Positions 37,701 through 49,800 of a DNA stretch of 64,000 bases are shown here, piece after piece. Each line of letters begins with the position of its first letter. Within the stretch, counting starts at the first letter, position 1. The stretch lies in the NCBI GenBank assembly GCA_023374025.1, contig SIJG01000008.1, forward strand, positions 1,790,215-1,854,214, given 5' to 3'. The translations under genes and the position numbers were made by a program. Origin of the DNA: Heterodera schachtii (taxonomy: Eukaryota; Nematoda; Chromadorea; Rhabditida; Heteroderidae). The notes under the pieces were generated by a model that worked only from the letters and a program-made list of their open reading frames with translations, was not told the origin of the DNA and ran no database searches.

Positions 37701-40243
37701 TTTGGCACACTCCTGTCTCTTCTGTGTGCTGTTGTTTTTCAGCTGAACGACACTGAGACGGAGCTTCTCAATGGCCTCGGCCATTTGTTTTTGCTGTTCT
37801 TCGGTTTCCGTCTTTAAGAAAATGAAAATAATTTAAAAATGTTCCAAAGGCCATAAAAAGCCACCGTGAATTCCGCCTTTTTCGCTTCAATGCTTCGAAC
37901 TTTTTCGCGTAATTGCTCCGAGAAATTGGCATCGACTGAAATTTGAGGGAGGGGGGGGGAAGGCGTTTAGTGGGTCGGATGGGATAAATAAATGAAGTTG
38001 AATCCGTTTTTTGGTGCTCACCCGCAATGTCGTATTTGCGACCGCACTGTTCAAGCAATGCCTTGTATTCGGCTTCACGGCTTTCAATCATCTGTTGGTA
38101 TTTGATTAGTTTGCTTTTCAAACAAATGAGGTCACAGACCCACGCTTTTTGCCCCTTCCAAATTAAATTTCCCCATTTTTGACTCTTCCACATCAGTTTT
38201 TCCCCATTTTTTGACCATTCGTCTCGACTCGTGTTGCATCAGTTTTGTCCGGTACGCCTCCTCCAACTTTTTGCATTGGTCCATCTCAAAAGCGATGCTT
38301 TTCACTTGCCGCACAACCGACGCGCGGTGTTCGTCCGCTTCCCGTGCAGTGGCGGAACGCTTCAGCTGAACAACGAACGGACAAAAATTTAAACCAAAAG
38401 CAATTGGGTTAAAAAATGGCGTTGAATTCGGTGCCAACCCGTCCGTTTCTTCCGATGTTATTTGTTATTTCCCATTCTTTCCCAGCCGACCTCGTCAATT
38501 TGTTGTTGGAGTTGTTCCCGCGTGCCTTTGTGCGTCAACGGCGGCATTCCCTCGAGAAAGCGCTTTTGCGCATTGATTTGGCCTTGGATAATCTCTGAAA
38601 AATAGAAAAATTTGGAAGAGCGACAAACCAAAAGGAGAGATTTAAATTTTTAACGGATCGAATTTCGCATTTTACGACACGAAATATTCAGAAAATCTCA
38701 AAATGGCCCAGAGATGGTCAACTGACCGAACTCGTGGTTGCATTTGGTGGCCATTTCCAACTGTTTGCGAATGTTGCGCAGTTCGCCGTCCACCGCCTCT
38801 CTTTCCGTCTTCAATTGGTGCTCAATGCTCTTCCGATTGTGCTTCAGTGCGGTCAGAGTCTCATCAAAGCGGAGACGGAGCTGAAAAAGTACAACAAATT
38901 GGGAAAGCAATGGAAAATCGGGGGCTTTGACGAGGGTACGGTTGCCAGAAAACCCGAATTTTAAGAGGTAAATGCCATTGGCATTACTCCGCCCTCAAAA
39001 ATGGACGAACATCGGCACGTGCCCTCATGTTGTTCTCCAAATGAGGCAACTCCTTGTCGATCAGCTGAATTTGCATGCCCTGAAATCGTTTTTTTCCAGC
39101 ATTTCCAATTTAAAAGAAGCCAACCCACCAATTCTTTGATGTTTTTCTTGATATGGTCCAGTGCTTTGACATATTTCGTCACCTCAAAAATCGCATCGAA
39201 TCGCAATTTCAATTCTTTTGGCTCGGACAAAGGCCTAAAAACGAAGGAATGCCAAAAAAACAAGCAAATTGCAAAAAATTCAAGAGCCCCACTTTGGACA
39301 TTAATTTCAAAATTGTAAAATCTGACATCGTCCACCAATTTCTTTCGCCATTTAAGGTTTTTCATGGCGTAATTTCCCCCCGACTCAGTGAGTTAAACTT
39401 TTTAGTTTTTCGGCCCACCAATTGGCCTCCTCCTGGTGACAGAACAAAACATGCTCCAACACGGCCTTTGGGACGCCCAACAAATTGACCATCTTAAATT
39501 GGGAAAGAAACTCCGTACAAAGTGTGAGCAGAATCACCACTGACCTCCTTGTTGAAGTCCGAGATTTTGGAGGAAACACTCTTCAAATTGCCAAATTTGT
39601 CTTCAATTCTCAGCGTAAATTCGTCCGATTTTGTTGACAATTTGCCCTAAAAAATAATAATTCATTTCGGTTTAAATTTTCACGAATTGTCCCGTGCCGT
39701 CCTCCTTTCCCCCCCCCCCCCCCCTCCGTACGCTGTGAGTTGCGCTCGCATTCATTCGTTTCGTCGCTGTGCATTTGTTCCCTTTGATGTCTCTGAAGTT
39801 GAGCTGCACCAGCGCATCGACACGAGCTTTGTTGGCAATCTGAAACAGAAAACAAAATGAATTATTATGTCAAAAACCGTATTCATCCGATAAAAAATAT
39901 TTTTTTTACTCAAGATTCGAAAATTCATGGAAAAAAATTTTTAGAATAAAACCAAATGAGTTTGGTTGGGTGTGTCTTTCGACCTGTGCATTGTGAATGA
40001 ATGTTTGCATTTTGCCCGCCGGCAGCGCACCCGTCGTGACGTAATTCAATGCCTCGATAATTGTCTGTAATTGGATGTAAATTCTTTATAAATTAATTGT
40101 TAAATTAGGGTAAATTACGGCACCGTTTTCCCTGTCCCATTTGGTCCCTGAATAATTGTCAGAGGCGACAAAAAATTGATGCACTGCGGTTTGTCTCCAA
40201 TGCTTCTGACCCCCGCAATTTTCAACCCAATAAACTGCACCAT
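34677..40243 (-). CDS. rad-50: RAD50 (MRN complex ATPase)
   Basis: RAD50 is the SMC-like ATPase that tethers DNA ends with MRE11 in double-strand-break repair. The start at 40243 gives MVQFIGLKIAGVRSIGDKPQ and Walker A (IIQGPNGTGKT), then IIEALNYVTTGALPAGKMQT and the family signature VLEHVLFCHQEEANWW. Long coiled-coil exons follow (39.3 to 36 kb), with LERYYKVLDNAIIGFHQQKM near their end. The C-terminal ATPase half is intact over several short introns: RDRCSAGQK (ABC signature), VLASILIRVALADVFAGNCR, ILALDEPTTNLDEDK (Walker B and D-loop) and LQLIVITHDRRLVEHLH. It ends DDELERSI-stop. I could not place the CxxC zinc hook with confidence. One intron holds a MITE (35627-35879). The last exon and 3' flank are duplicated at 18336. 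Confidence 0.93.
35627..35879. mobile_element. GGG-ended MITE, copy D (in RAD50 intron)
   Basis: It starts GGGAGCAGTTCTTTTCC and ends AACGTAGTGCACCC. The flanking 9-base copies differ by one base (TCCAGGCCC at 35618-35626, TCCGGGCCC at 35880-35888). It is 253 bases long and the shortest of the four. It lies in the RAD50 intron between the IDTIKI exon and the exon starting SQPVSGAEKKKSYDYS, so it does not break the coding sequence. Confidence 0.85.
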
Positions 40244-40955
40244 TTTGTAGAGATCACAGATTAACAAATAAAAAATAAATAAAGAAATTCTATAAAAATG
40301 CAATGATAGAGGAATAGATAAAAATATGCTCATGTTAGACAGAAAGTCTAAATTATGAGCGAACTCGGACTCGTAAAAGGAAACCCATACCAGAAAGAAT
40401 TATATTCAAATAAGCGAAAACATTATGCCATAAACATTATGACAAAAAATTTATGGCAAAAAATCAAATTCTTTGCATTTTGCAAATTCATGTTCGATTT
40501 ACAAATTTAGGAATACCCGAATGTACAGATCCTTTTCAAGCGTTTCCCGGAATTTATTCCGATCAGTAGTTGTGTAAAAATATGTGTACTTATTTCCTTT
40601 AAATGAAACTTTTAACTTACATTTTCAAATGCCAATAAATGTATACAGATTATACATAGGAATTCAATTTTATATTTGTCATTTGAAAATGTATGTGAAA
40701 AGTGTCCATTAAAGGAAATAAAATAAATGTACCCCGGATTTAGAACCCGAAAAAGCGGGATTTTAATCTTGAAATATTACTGGTTCATCCTACATCCAAA
40801 ACTCCGTGCTCAACAGATTAGAACCAAAAATAAAATCAATTCGCTGCAATTTTATTTCCGCGAAATTTCTTATTTTAAATTTAAAATTAACTTTCAGCTA
40901 TTATCAGTGCCTTTTGAATTTTTCATTTTGTCACCATTTTGTTGCCTTTTTCACA
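40244..40955. other. Divergent intergenic spacer
   Basis: This AT-rich stretch lies between the RAD50 start (-) and the zinc-knuckle gene start (+), so it should hold both promoters. An inverted pair (CATTTTCAAATG near 40620 and CATTTGAAAATG near 40680) is the only structure noted. No gene is seen. Confidence 0.45.
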
Positions 40956-42962
40956 ATGTCCGAACGCGGCAGAGGCGGTGGTTTTGTGCCGAAAAGACGA
41001 AACGTCGTAAAAGAAATTGTCATCGATGAAAGTCAGGAGAATTTGGTGATGATTGTGCAGAAAAAGGTGGAGGAGTCGGAGAAAACGAAGGACCATCAGT
41101 CGGAGGAGGAGAAGAAAAAAGAGAGTGAAAAGGGCGACGGGACGGAGAAAGAGGGGCAAACGGTGGGCACGGGGACAATGGCACAACAGCCGAAGAAGGA
41201 GCCGTACCACGCGCAGCACCACCACTTTAGCAGGAAACCAAGTTGGACTAAAGAACCTCTAAAAATTACTAGGGGAAGGCCAACACATTTTTCAAGGCAA
41301 CTTTTATAATATTTTGCTTTTTTTTAGTAATTTGCTATTATTGCAAAACTGAGGGGCACGTGTTGGCGGAATGTGAGAAGAGAATGCAAGCGGAGGCGAG
41401 AAAGTCGGCAGCAAACAATGGCAAGCGAAAATTAAAAGATTGGATTTTTGATTTGTTTATTCGTCCGTTAATCCCTTTTTAGTGCCACGTGTTGTCAATT
41501 ACACATTCCGTCACACGAAGAGCGATCAGCGACATCAGCAGAAGGCCAAAGCGGAGGAGGAGGAGCACGTGGAATTGGAGACGTACAAGGTCAAAATGGG
41601 GGAAGAATTTTCCAATTGTAACGGAGGACAAAACAAGCAAGTCGGATTTGGAATTGAGATTCGAATTTGGGTCGGAATTGAGGTCGGGATCGGATTCTCC
41701 GTTCACTCATTTGTCTAACGCTGTCTCTCCATGTCATGACGTGTAATTTATCTTTCATTCAGGAAGACGGTTCCGTTACGGTCGATTCCGACTCTTCCAG
41801 CAAAAAGCCGCCGTTTGTTGTTGTGCCAATGCCCGTGCCAGTTTCTGCAGTGAAACCCCAAGTGCAACTCCGATGTGAGACGGGGCGGGAAGGCCGAGCA
41901 GTGCGGCACAAATCCACCCTTTTTCTATTTCAGCCAAACTTTTGTCCTCTTCCAACAGTGCGGTGAGTACTCCGACGGTGGCGTCGCCGCTGGCGAATAA
42001 TCCGCGGTCGGAAAGTTCCGAGGAAGAAGAAAATTACGACGACGAAGAGACGGAGGAGCGGGAGGAGGCGACGGTGGATGAAAGCAGCAACGACGAACAG
42101 AGCGGAAAAGCCGAACATTGTGAAGAGGGAGAGGGAGGAGCAGAAGAGCCAAAGACGACGAAGACGGATGATGGGACAGCGAAGGGGGAGGAGCAAAAAG
42201 GAGCAACAGAGAAGGACAAGGAGGAGCAGACGGAGGGCAAAGAGGAGACAAAGACGCAGGGGAAGGAGGAGACGGACGGAAAAGAGGAGGGACAAAAGGA
42301 AATGACGACGGAGAAAGAGGGGGACGAAGAGACAATAAAGGAGAAGGAAGAAGAGGAGGAGGAAAAGGAGGCACAGGAGGAGCAACCGCCGCAGGAAGAG
42401 GAGGAAGTGGAGTTGGAGACAGTTCAGGTTAAGGTGAGGGAGAGAAAGAGGAGGAGGGAGGAGTTGGCTGTGAGTGGGCGTTGGGAAGGCGTCCCCCCAC
42501 ATTTATGGCCTTGGCACTTTTCAGGGCTTTATACTTTCCAGTTTTTTTTGCCGCAGTAAAACCAAAAATTGTTATACATGCGTAACTCCCTCTGATAGAC
42601 CCCCCCCCCCCTCGTCCCAATGGGAGGGTTGTAAAAAGGGAGGAAATTTGTCTTTTTTTAATTGTATAACAAACTTTTAAATCTTCCCTACTCAGGTGGA
42701 TGGTTGCGTCGAATTCGACACCGACTCGTCAAGTTACTACGACTGTTCGGAAGAGGAAAATGGCGGAGAAGGCGTCCGGGTGAAGCGCATCGTGGAGGAG
42801 GACGAATATTACGGGGAGGACGGCGCCCTTTTGGATTTGGACGCTGTCGACGGCGGGGGAGGAAAGGCGGAGGAGGGCAAAAGCGACAAAAGTGGGGAGA
42901 AGCAGCAGACGAAGGGAGAGAAAGACAAAGAGGGGGCGCAAGCGCAGGGCCAAACCGACTGA
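40956..42962 (+). CDS. Acidic protein with one CCHC zinc knuckle
   Basis: The family is not recognised. The start at 40956 gives MSERGRGGGFVPKRRN and a Lys/Glu-rich first exon. A later exon carries a CCHC knuckle (CYYCKTEGHVLAEC, CX2CX4HX4C), a nucleic-acid-binding fold. It is followed by VPRVVNYTFRHTKSDQRHQQ, a Pro/Val stretch (PPFVVVPMPVPVSAVKPQVQ) and a very long Glu/Lys-rich low-complexity exon (about 41940-42434). The last exon (about 42696-42962) has VDGCVEFDTDSSSYYDCSEE and ends AQAQGQTD-stop. About six exons are needed. A nuclear RNA-binding or chromatin role is plausible but unproven. The charged tract encodes long antisense Ser/Leu frames that are not genes. Confidence 0.7.
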
Positions 42963-43879
42963 TTGTTTTGTTGATCGATTTTGATTTTTGATATACTTAT
43001 TGACCAAATCATCATATAAATTATTATACTATTTATTATTTTACCGTTTCGATCACTTCAAAAAATGAAGAATACGAGTATTTAATTGTCAGTCTCATTC
43101 ATAATGACAGGCTTCTCTCAACGGTTACACCGCAATCACTTTTCTTTAAACAGCACAATAAAAGAATATCATTTTTAGTCCATTTTGGATATGTTTTACA
43201 ATGATAGGGGAAAATGAGTGATTAAAAAAACAATATTCAGCAGCATAGGAAAAGGCAAAAAGCACCAAAAAGAGAGCAGTGGGATAAATAATAAAAATAA
43301 TAGCCACCGGAACAACTAAAAGCCGTAACGAACGGACAATGGAAATGCAAGTTCGTTAAGCTGTTTTTTAACGCTGAAAAGCTTAGAAAATACATGCCAT
43401 TTTGTGCTTCTTCGGGTGAGAAGTCACAGGGAATTAATCTTTGCCCGGTGAATAAAACGAAAGAGAGGGAAAAAGAGTCAAAAATATTCAATTGGACAAA
43501 ACCTGAGCACAATTTGAAATTAATGTGTTTCACTTGGTGACAAGGAGAGCCGATACAACATATTATAACAACAATAATTATGTTGAAAGGGAAGGGGAGA
43601 CAAAATTGAGAATAATAATAATAATGAGACGCAAATTACCAAAAATGGGGGAGAGATGGACAAACAATGAAAATATATAACACAACTCTGGAAATATAAT
43701 CTAATAAAAATATATGGTGAAATAATAATAAAAAAGTATGTAGTTTTATTATTATTAAATTAAAAGTCATTTTGAACAGGACATAGCGAAGTGAGGGGGA
43801 GCCCGTGCGTTTTAAGCAATTCTCATTGTGACTAGGCTGTCGTTCTCTCTTTTGTATTTTTGTTTTTTGTGGCCACAAA
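42963..43879. other. Convergent 3' spacer
   Basis: The sequence between the zinc-knuckle gene (+) and the MROH1 end (-) is AT-rich with an AATAAT microsatellite near 43610-43625. No gene is recognised. Confidence 0.45.
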
Positions 43880-46800
43880 TCATGCGAAAGCGTAAAGCAA
43901 AGCGATGGCGGACACCGTCTGAACGCGAACATCTTCGTCCGGGTCTCTGAGCAGCTGCTCAAGTCCTGGAACAGAAGGGAATTGTATGGTGATGACAAAA
44001 TCATTAGGATGAGAAAGAAAAGTACCACTAAAAATGAGATCCTTGGACAAAGTGCCTCTGAGTTCTGGCGTCAGCGCAGTCAACATGAAGCCTAAAATTA
44101 ATGAAATCTTGAATTGTGTGGGATTTGGTGCTAATTAATTGCTTTTTGACCAATTAGCATCGCGGCATTTTGGCGAATTCTGGTCGACTGGGAGCGAAAA
44201 TAGTTGTTACAGTCCAAAGCGTAAGTGTTCAGTCGGTCGGGAAAAGAAAGCGGCTAAAATGGAGAGTGAGAAGGGCTTTTTTGGAAAAACGAACCAGAAT
44301 CATGCCAAACTGTCGCAAAAAGTCGGCGTAATTTGACGGCACTTTGCCCTCTGCCAGCTCGTGCTCAACCAATGCCGTGGCATGTTCAGAGTTCAACAAT
44401 GCGGCGCAGGTACGAAGCACTTTGGCACAACACTTTCAAATGGAAAGGGGCGGGGGGCAGTCAATTAGTTGGAGACAAAACGCAAAAAAAAGTCAAAAAG
44501 TTTAATTTAAGGGTGATTAAAGTAATGAAAAGTTGGTTGGTCACCCGTTGCACTTTGTCCTCTTCGTCGTTCAAATGCAGCACAATGCTCATCATGTTGT
44601 TCTGCAAACTTTCCCTGAACGTCTCGCAATTGCCCACCGCGGCGCCAAGGCCGGCGAACAGAGAGAAGGCACTGGCACGGAGTGCGGCATTTTCCTGTAA
44701 GCAAAAGGAGAAACACAAAACGCATGGCCAAAGGTAAAGCTTTGAGAGAAAAAATGCAATAAATGTAAAAACAAAGACCTTTTCAAAGCAGGGTCGCACT
44801 TTCAACAGCAATTGGGGCAGCACCCGAACCAGCAAAGACGGCTCCGAAACGGCCACCAGCCGATCCAACGCCGCAATCGACTCACATGCCAATTGGTCCT
44901 GTCTAAAAAATGGAGGGGAAAGCGACTCCGATGTTAGCACAATTATAGCAATGGCGACGCACCCCCCCCCCCCTCCCCCACCTGTCGCCATGATCGTCCA
45001 AACCCGCCAAAGCGGCATCGATTGAACGCGGCACGAAATGGGCCAAAAGTTCCGCACGGTCGGCACCACGCAAATGGTCAGTGTGGCCAATGCCGTGGAT
45101 AGCCAACTAAAATGGAAAACATCAATAATGCGTTTATCAGATGCCTAAAGCACCTTCCGAACTGTTAGATTTGGGTCCCTGAGGGCTTTTTCCAACGCTT
45201 GAAAGCAACTGACGAACAAATCGGGATTGAATTGGCCATTTTCATGCGGAGACCTGAAAATAATTTTCCAACAAATTGTCGTCCTTTCCTCACTTTGTGA
45301 TCAGTGCGGAAAGAACGGCGGTGGCTGAAATGCGTTCGGCTTCGCTGGACAAGTGGGGGCCCGCCTCCAAACGGGTGGCCTCAATGGCCATCAGAGAGCC
45401 GACAAAATGGGGCCGAAAGTCGAGGAAGGCACGGGCAAAGCTGGCAATCTGAAAACCGAACAACGACAGTAATCGGCACAAAATTAACTTCTCCATAAGT
45501 TTTTTAAACATTTTCATGGACGGAGGAGCAAAAAGAAATTTGATCGCCAACCGCTTGGGTGAACTGTTGCGGGTTCAAAATGTTGGTCCACGCCCGCTCC
45601 GTGTTCATCCGCTCCACAACGTTGGCGGCGCCGATGCGCGCCAGCAAAGCCTTCAGCGCAGCAGAAATCAAATTGGCGGGCACCGTGGTCAGTCTGGTGA
45701 GTTCGGCAGTAACAACCACGGGCGATGAGAGCAAAGGCAATGCGGAAGACTTGGAAAAAAAAAGCAATGAATGGAGGAAAAAGGAGAGAGAGAGAAGAGA
45801 GAGAGGAGAGAGAGAGGAAAGAGAGAGAGAGAGGAGAGAGAGAGGAAAGAGAGAGAGAGAGAGGAGAGAGAGAGCAATCATCCAAAGAGACCGAAATGAG
45901 GGAAAACCCGTGATTTGACCCTCAAAATCCCCGATATTTTGCCATCGGTCTCACAATTTGAGTTGCTTTGGCACCGCCCGCCTTGGCACCTCCGCCGCCT
46001 TTTTTGGTCGGCGATTGCATTGCAACGCCGCCTGAAACCGTTGTGGGCGTAGACGGAGTCGTTGAAGCCGCAGCAGTAGCAGCAGAATTTGCTGCAGTCT
46101 GTGATGATGAAACTGTGCCGCTGCTGCTCACTGATTGTTGGCATTGAGTGGTCGTCGTCGATGAGGCGGAGGCGACGCTTCCGCCGTTGCCATTGCCGAC
46201 GGTGGCGTCCCGTTCCGGCACAACGGCGTGCTTTTGGGCGCTTGAGTATTGCGTGTCCACAAGCGCGGCCAACACCTGCAACAGCGTGGCAAGCAGAAGC
46301 GGCACACGCTCTAACAACGCATCCTCGGGCTCGCCTTTCTGTATAAAGGGGGGTTTCTGATGGAAAAGTGCCATCCGACGCGAATTGCCTTGATCAGTTC
46401 GGTGAGCGCGGAGAGAAGGGCACACGCCTCGCTGGACACAACTTTGATGAAACTGCCGCCACCGAGGTCGACAAACTCAAAATGGGGCCGGACCAAAGGG
46501 GGAGAAAAGGCGGGCGAATGGCCACCGCTGCGACTGCTCCCTCCGCTCGTATCTGACGAGTAAAATGATCAGAACTTCAGCAAAACATTATGACTGACTA
46601 CGGTAGTATGCGGTACCCATGGACAAATATACCAATGATCATAAATATTTCTTAAGTTACCACACTTTATTTTCTAATTATTTTCAGTTGGTTCATCACC
46701 AGCTGCTTCTGGTCCTGCTCCGCTGCTCTCCGTCACTTCCTGCCCGATCAGTACGCTCCTCAGTTTGTTGACATTTCCATGTGGTGCGGCATCGCCGGCA

Positions 46801-49800
46801 TTGGCACGCAACAGATCAATGACGTAGTCAATTGCCACCACAAATTGGGCATGGTCACGTGCCATCATCATCCACACCTCAGACATCATCCTGACAATAA
46901 ATAACATTTCTGAGGAAGGGGATGGACAGTTTGGCTTGTTGGGTCCGCAACTGTTTGTATGGGAGTGGCTGTTTGAGCAGAACATGGATGGCCAAGTATT
47001 GGTGATGGGCGGAGAACAGGTTGAACCCGTTAAGCAGTTCGGTGTACGTCTGAATCATGGTCGATTGTGCTAATGCGAGATGGTCAAGCAATTTGTTGAA
47101 CAGAACTTCGGCCTAAAAAATGCCAAAAGATTCGGTTTTCCACTCCCACGCACTTCCATTTGCAAAAGGTGACCACGCGCGGAGATGATGCAGCTCAACA
47201 GTTGGGCAGACGCACTGCTAACGTTGCTCTGACGGTCGGACAACATTTTGAACAAGGCCGAGATGTACATTTGCACTTGGTTCTGCGGCAACCAACGTTC
47301 GACCTCCTTCGAGTAAGGGGAACAGAAAATTAATATATTCATTAAGATTTTATTTATTTTTTGCGCAACCGTTTGAATGACACCGACCATTTCAAACGTA
47401 TATTTTGGGTATACTTTTGATAATAAATGAAAGTGAAATAAAGATCATAAAATGTTAAAAATCAAAATGTGTTTGCCTAGTTTTAGGGTAAGCCTATTAT
47501 TAACATCAAAATGGGAGAATTGAAAAAGAAGTGAATGTTTTTGGTCACTTTTGCCATCGCCGAGATCACTGCCCGGCATTTGTTCGAATCGAGTCGGCCT
47601 TCGTTGCCGGCCCCGAAATGTGAGTCCACAAAATCGCCCACGTCGAACAGCGTGGAGTTGACCAATTCGGTGTCCAGCGGAGAATGGCCCCGATGTAACA
47701 GACTGAGTTTGAACGCCAGCCAAATGGAACGCAAAGCGAACAGACGGACAGAGCCGAGCGAGTCGCACAGGCGAGGACAGAGACGGCCCAGAAGATGGGA
47801 CAACGGGGAGAACTCCTTGGCAACGCCCAACGAACAGTCGGAGGCCTGCGGAATTGGAAATGAGAGACGGACTAAAAGGTCGATCATTTAAAAAATTTTC
47901 ACTGTGTCCCCAAATCGAACATTTTGGTGCAAATCCGATGACAAATCTCACCAAAGTATATTAGTCTCCGTGCGGGTAAATTTGTTTTGATTGCACTCAC
48001 ATTTTCTGAATAAATGTGCAGAATCAACACTGTGAAATCCACAGCTCGTGCCCTCTCGTGGTCCTTCTCACTCCCGTAAAATGGGTGAATGATCTGAAAA
48101 TTTAAAAATAAACAGCAAAAATCGACAGGGAGTTTGATCTCGGTAAGAACCCAAAAAGCGATTATCTTTCTGAAATGTCTGTCGAGAGTCTCGCGTACCC
48201 TTCCCACTCACTTTGAGCAGTTTGACGAGCGTTGGCTCCACGCAAGGGCGTCTCTGCACCATGTTGCCGATGGCATTCCGACATTGCGTTATGGTCGCCT
48301 CCATTACGGTGGACGCTTCGTCGTCGTCGATCTGGGGATTTGACGAAGATTTCTTTTTTTTATGAGTCATCTTGTTGAATCAAATATACCGTATTCAAAT
48401 AAAGGACTAGAAAAAGCAAAGAAACAAAAAAGACAGAACCCAGAAAGAGAAAGTACGACCGAATCACCATCACCAATAATCAATCACATTTCAGCCAAAT
48501 CGCCAAAACGGGGCAAAACCCCGGGAGGCCTTTCTTAGTACAACAAAAAATGTTCAGTTGGCATGCCTTGCCGTCGGCTTTTCCATTGCCACCGCCGTTG
48601 TCGGCGCCTCTTTTGCCCATTTGTCGACGGTTTGCCGCTCTTTGTCGTTGCTGCTGCTGCTCTCCTCCTGCTCCCCCCGACTTCGCCGATGTTGGCCCAT
48701 TTTTACAAGCATTGGCCATGGCAATTGCCTTGGGCCATCCCTGGCCTTCTCCGTCTGTCGGTTGGCCATTTTTTGAGTGGCCCACCGAGGGAAGGCGTTG
48801 CCCAACAAAGGAGTAAAGGTGGTCAACAAAGGCAGGCTGAAAGGTCCATTCGCCCTGACGAAGCGGCGTGAAATGCGGAAAACCGAAAACGCACAACGCA
48901 TCCAACTGAAGAGGACAGACAGACAGCGTAAAGAAAAGGAAGAGAAAGTGGACGAAGCGAAGAGAGAGAAATAACGACGAATAAAACGTTAAGAAAGGGT
49001 TAAGTGTCCAACGCAATGTTAAAGGAAACACCAAAACAAAGGAAAGCAAAAAATAAAAATAATAAAATTCAGTGCCATAAATTCGCATTCGTTCGACGAG
49101 GGACAAAACACCGACCGTTTTAAGCCCACTTCGCTCGCGACAGATCGAAAAGATGTTCAAGATGAGAGAGTTGGCCAATTCAACAAATTCATTGTCACTG
49201 AGCGGTGGCTCTAACAGGCTGAAAGTGTTTTGAAAGGCTTGAAAGGGACAGATTGTGCAAGAAATGTCAACCTAATAAATACAAATTAGCAGCAATGATT
49301 GATCAATTAAAAATTAATGTGTTAGCAATTAACACTAATTAATTGGTGTATAGAAAACGCTTTCTAATGAACCAATCAATAGTAATAAATTTTGCAGGGT
49401 TTTTTTACATTAGCGAAGCGGCCGCTTTTGCACCCAAAAGGCGAATCCAACTGTTCAGCTGTTCCGGCGACTTCTCTTCGTTCAAATAGGTCTTAGAATG
49501 GCTTTTCACATAATAATAATAATGCCTTTCCAATTGTGCCCACTTTAACATAGGTAAGGCATTCGTAACGGGGCTCGAATTTGTAGTCGCGAATTCGACT
49601 CGAATGGACGGACAGTGCGATCAGATTCAGCGTCTCCAAGTGCGCCTCTCTGACGATGGTTTCCTGCATAAACGGTGGCAACATTAGGCAAAAGGAGAGA
49701 AAGGCCCTTGGAAATTGTCAACTCACTTTTGCATTTGCCGTGTATTGGCGCAGGAAGGGCAGCACCGTTTGCTGAAGGCGGAGGACCAATCCCTCGGTGG

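Noticed and set aside
41925..42502. Long minus-strand Leu/Ser/Pro-rich open frames
   Set aside because: They are the antisense of the Glu/Lys-rich exon of the zinc-knuckle gene and have no independent gene features.
45504..45918. Ser/Leu- and Arg/Glu-rich frames over 45.5-45.9 kb
   Set aside because: They are produced by the GA microsatellite and overlap real MROH1 exons on the minus strand.
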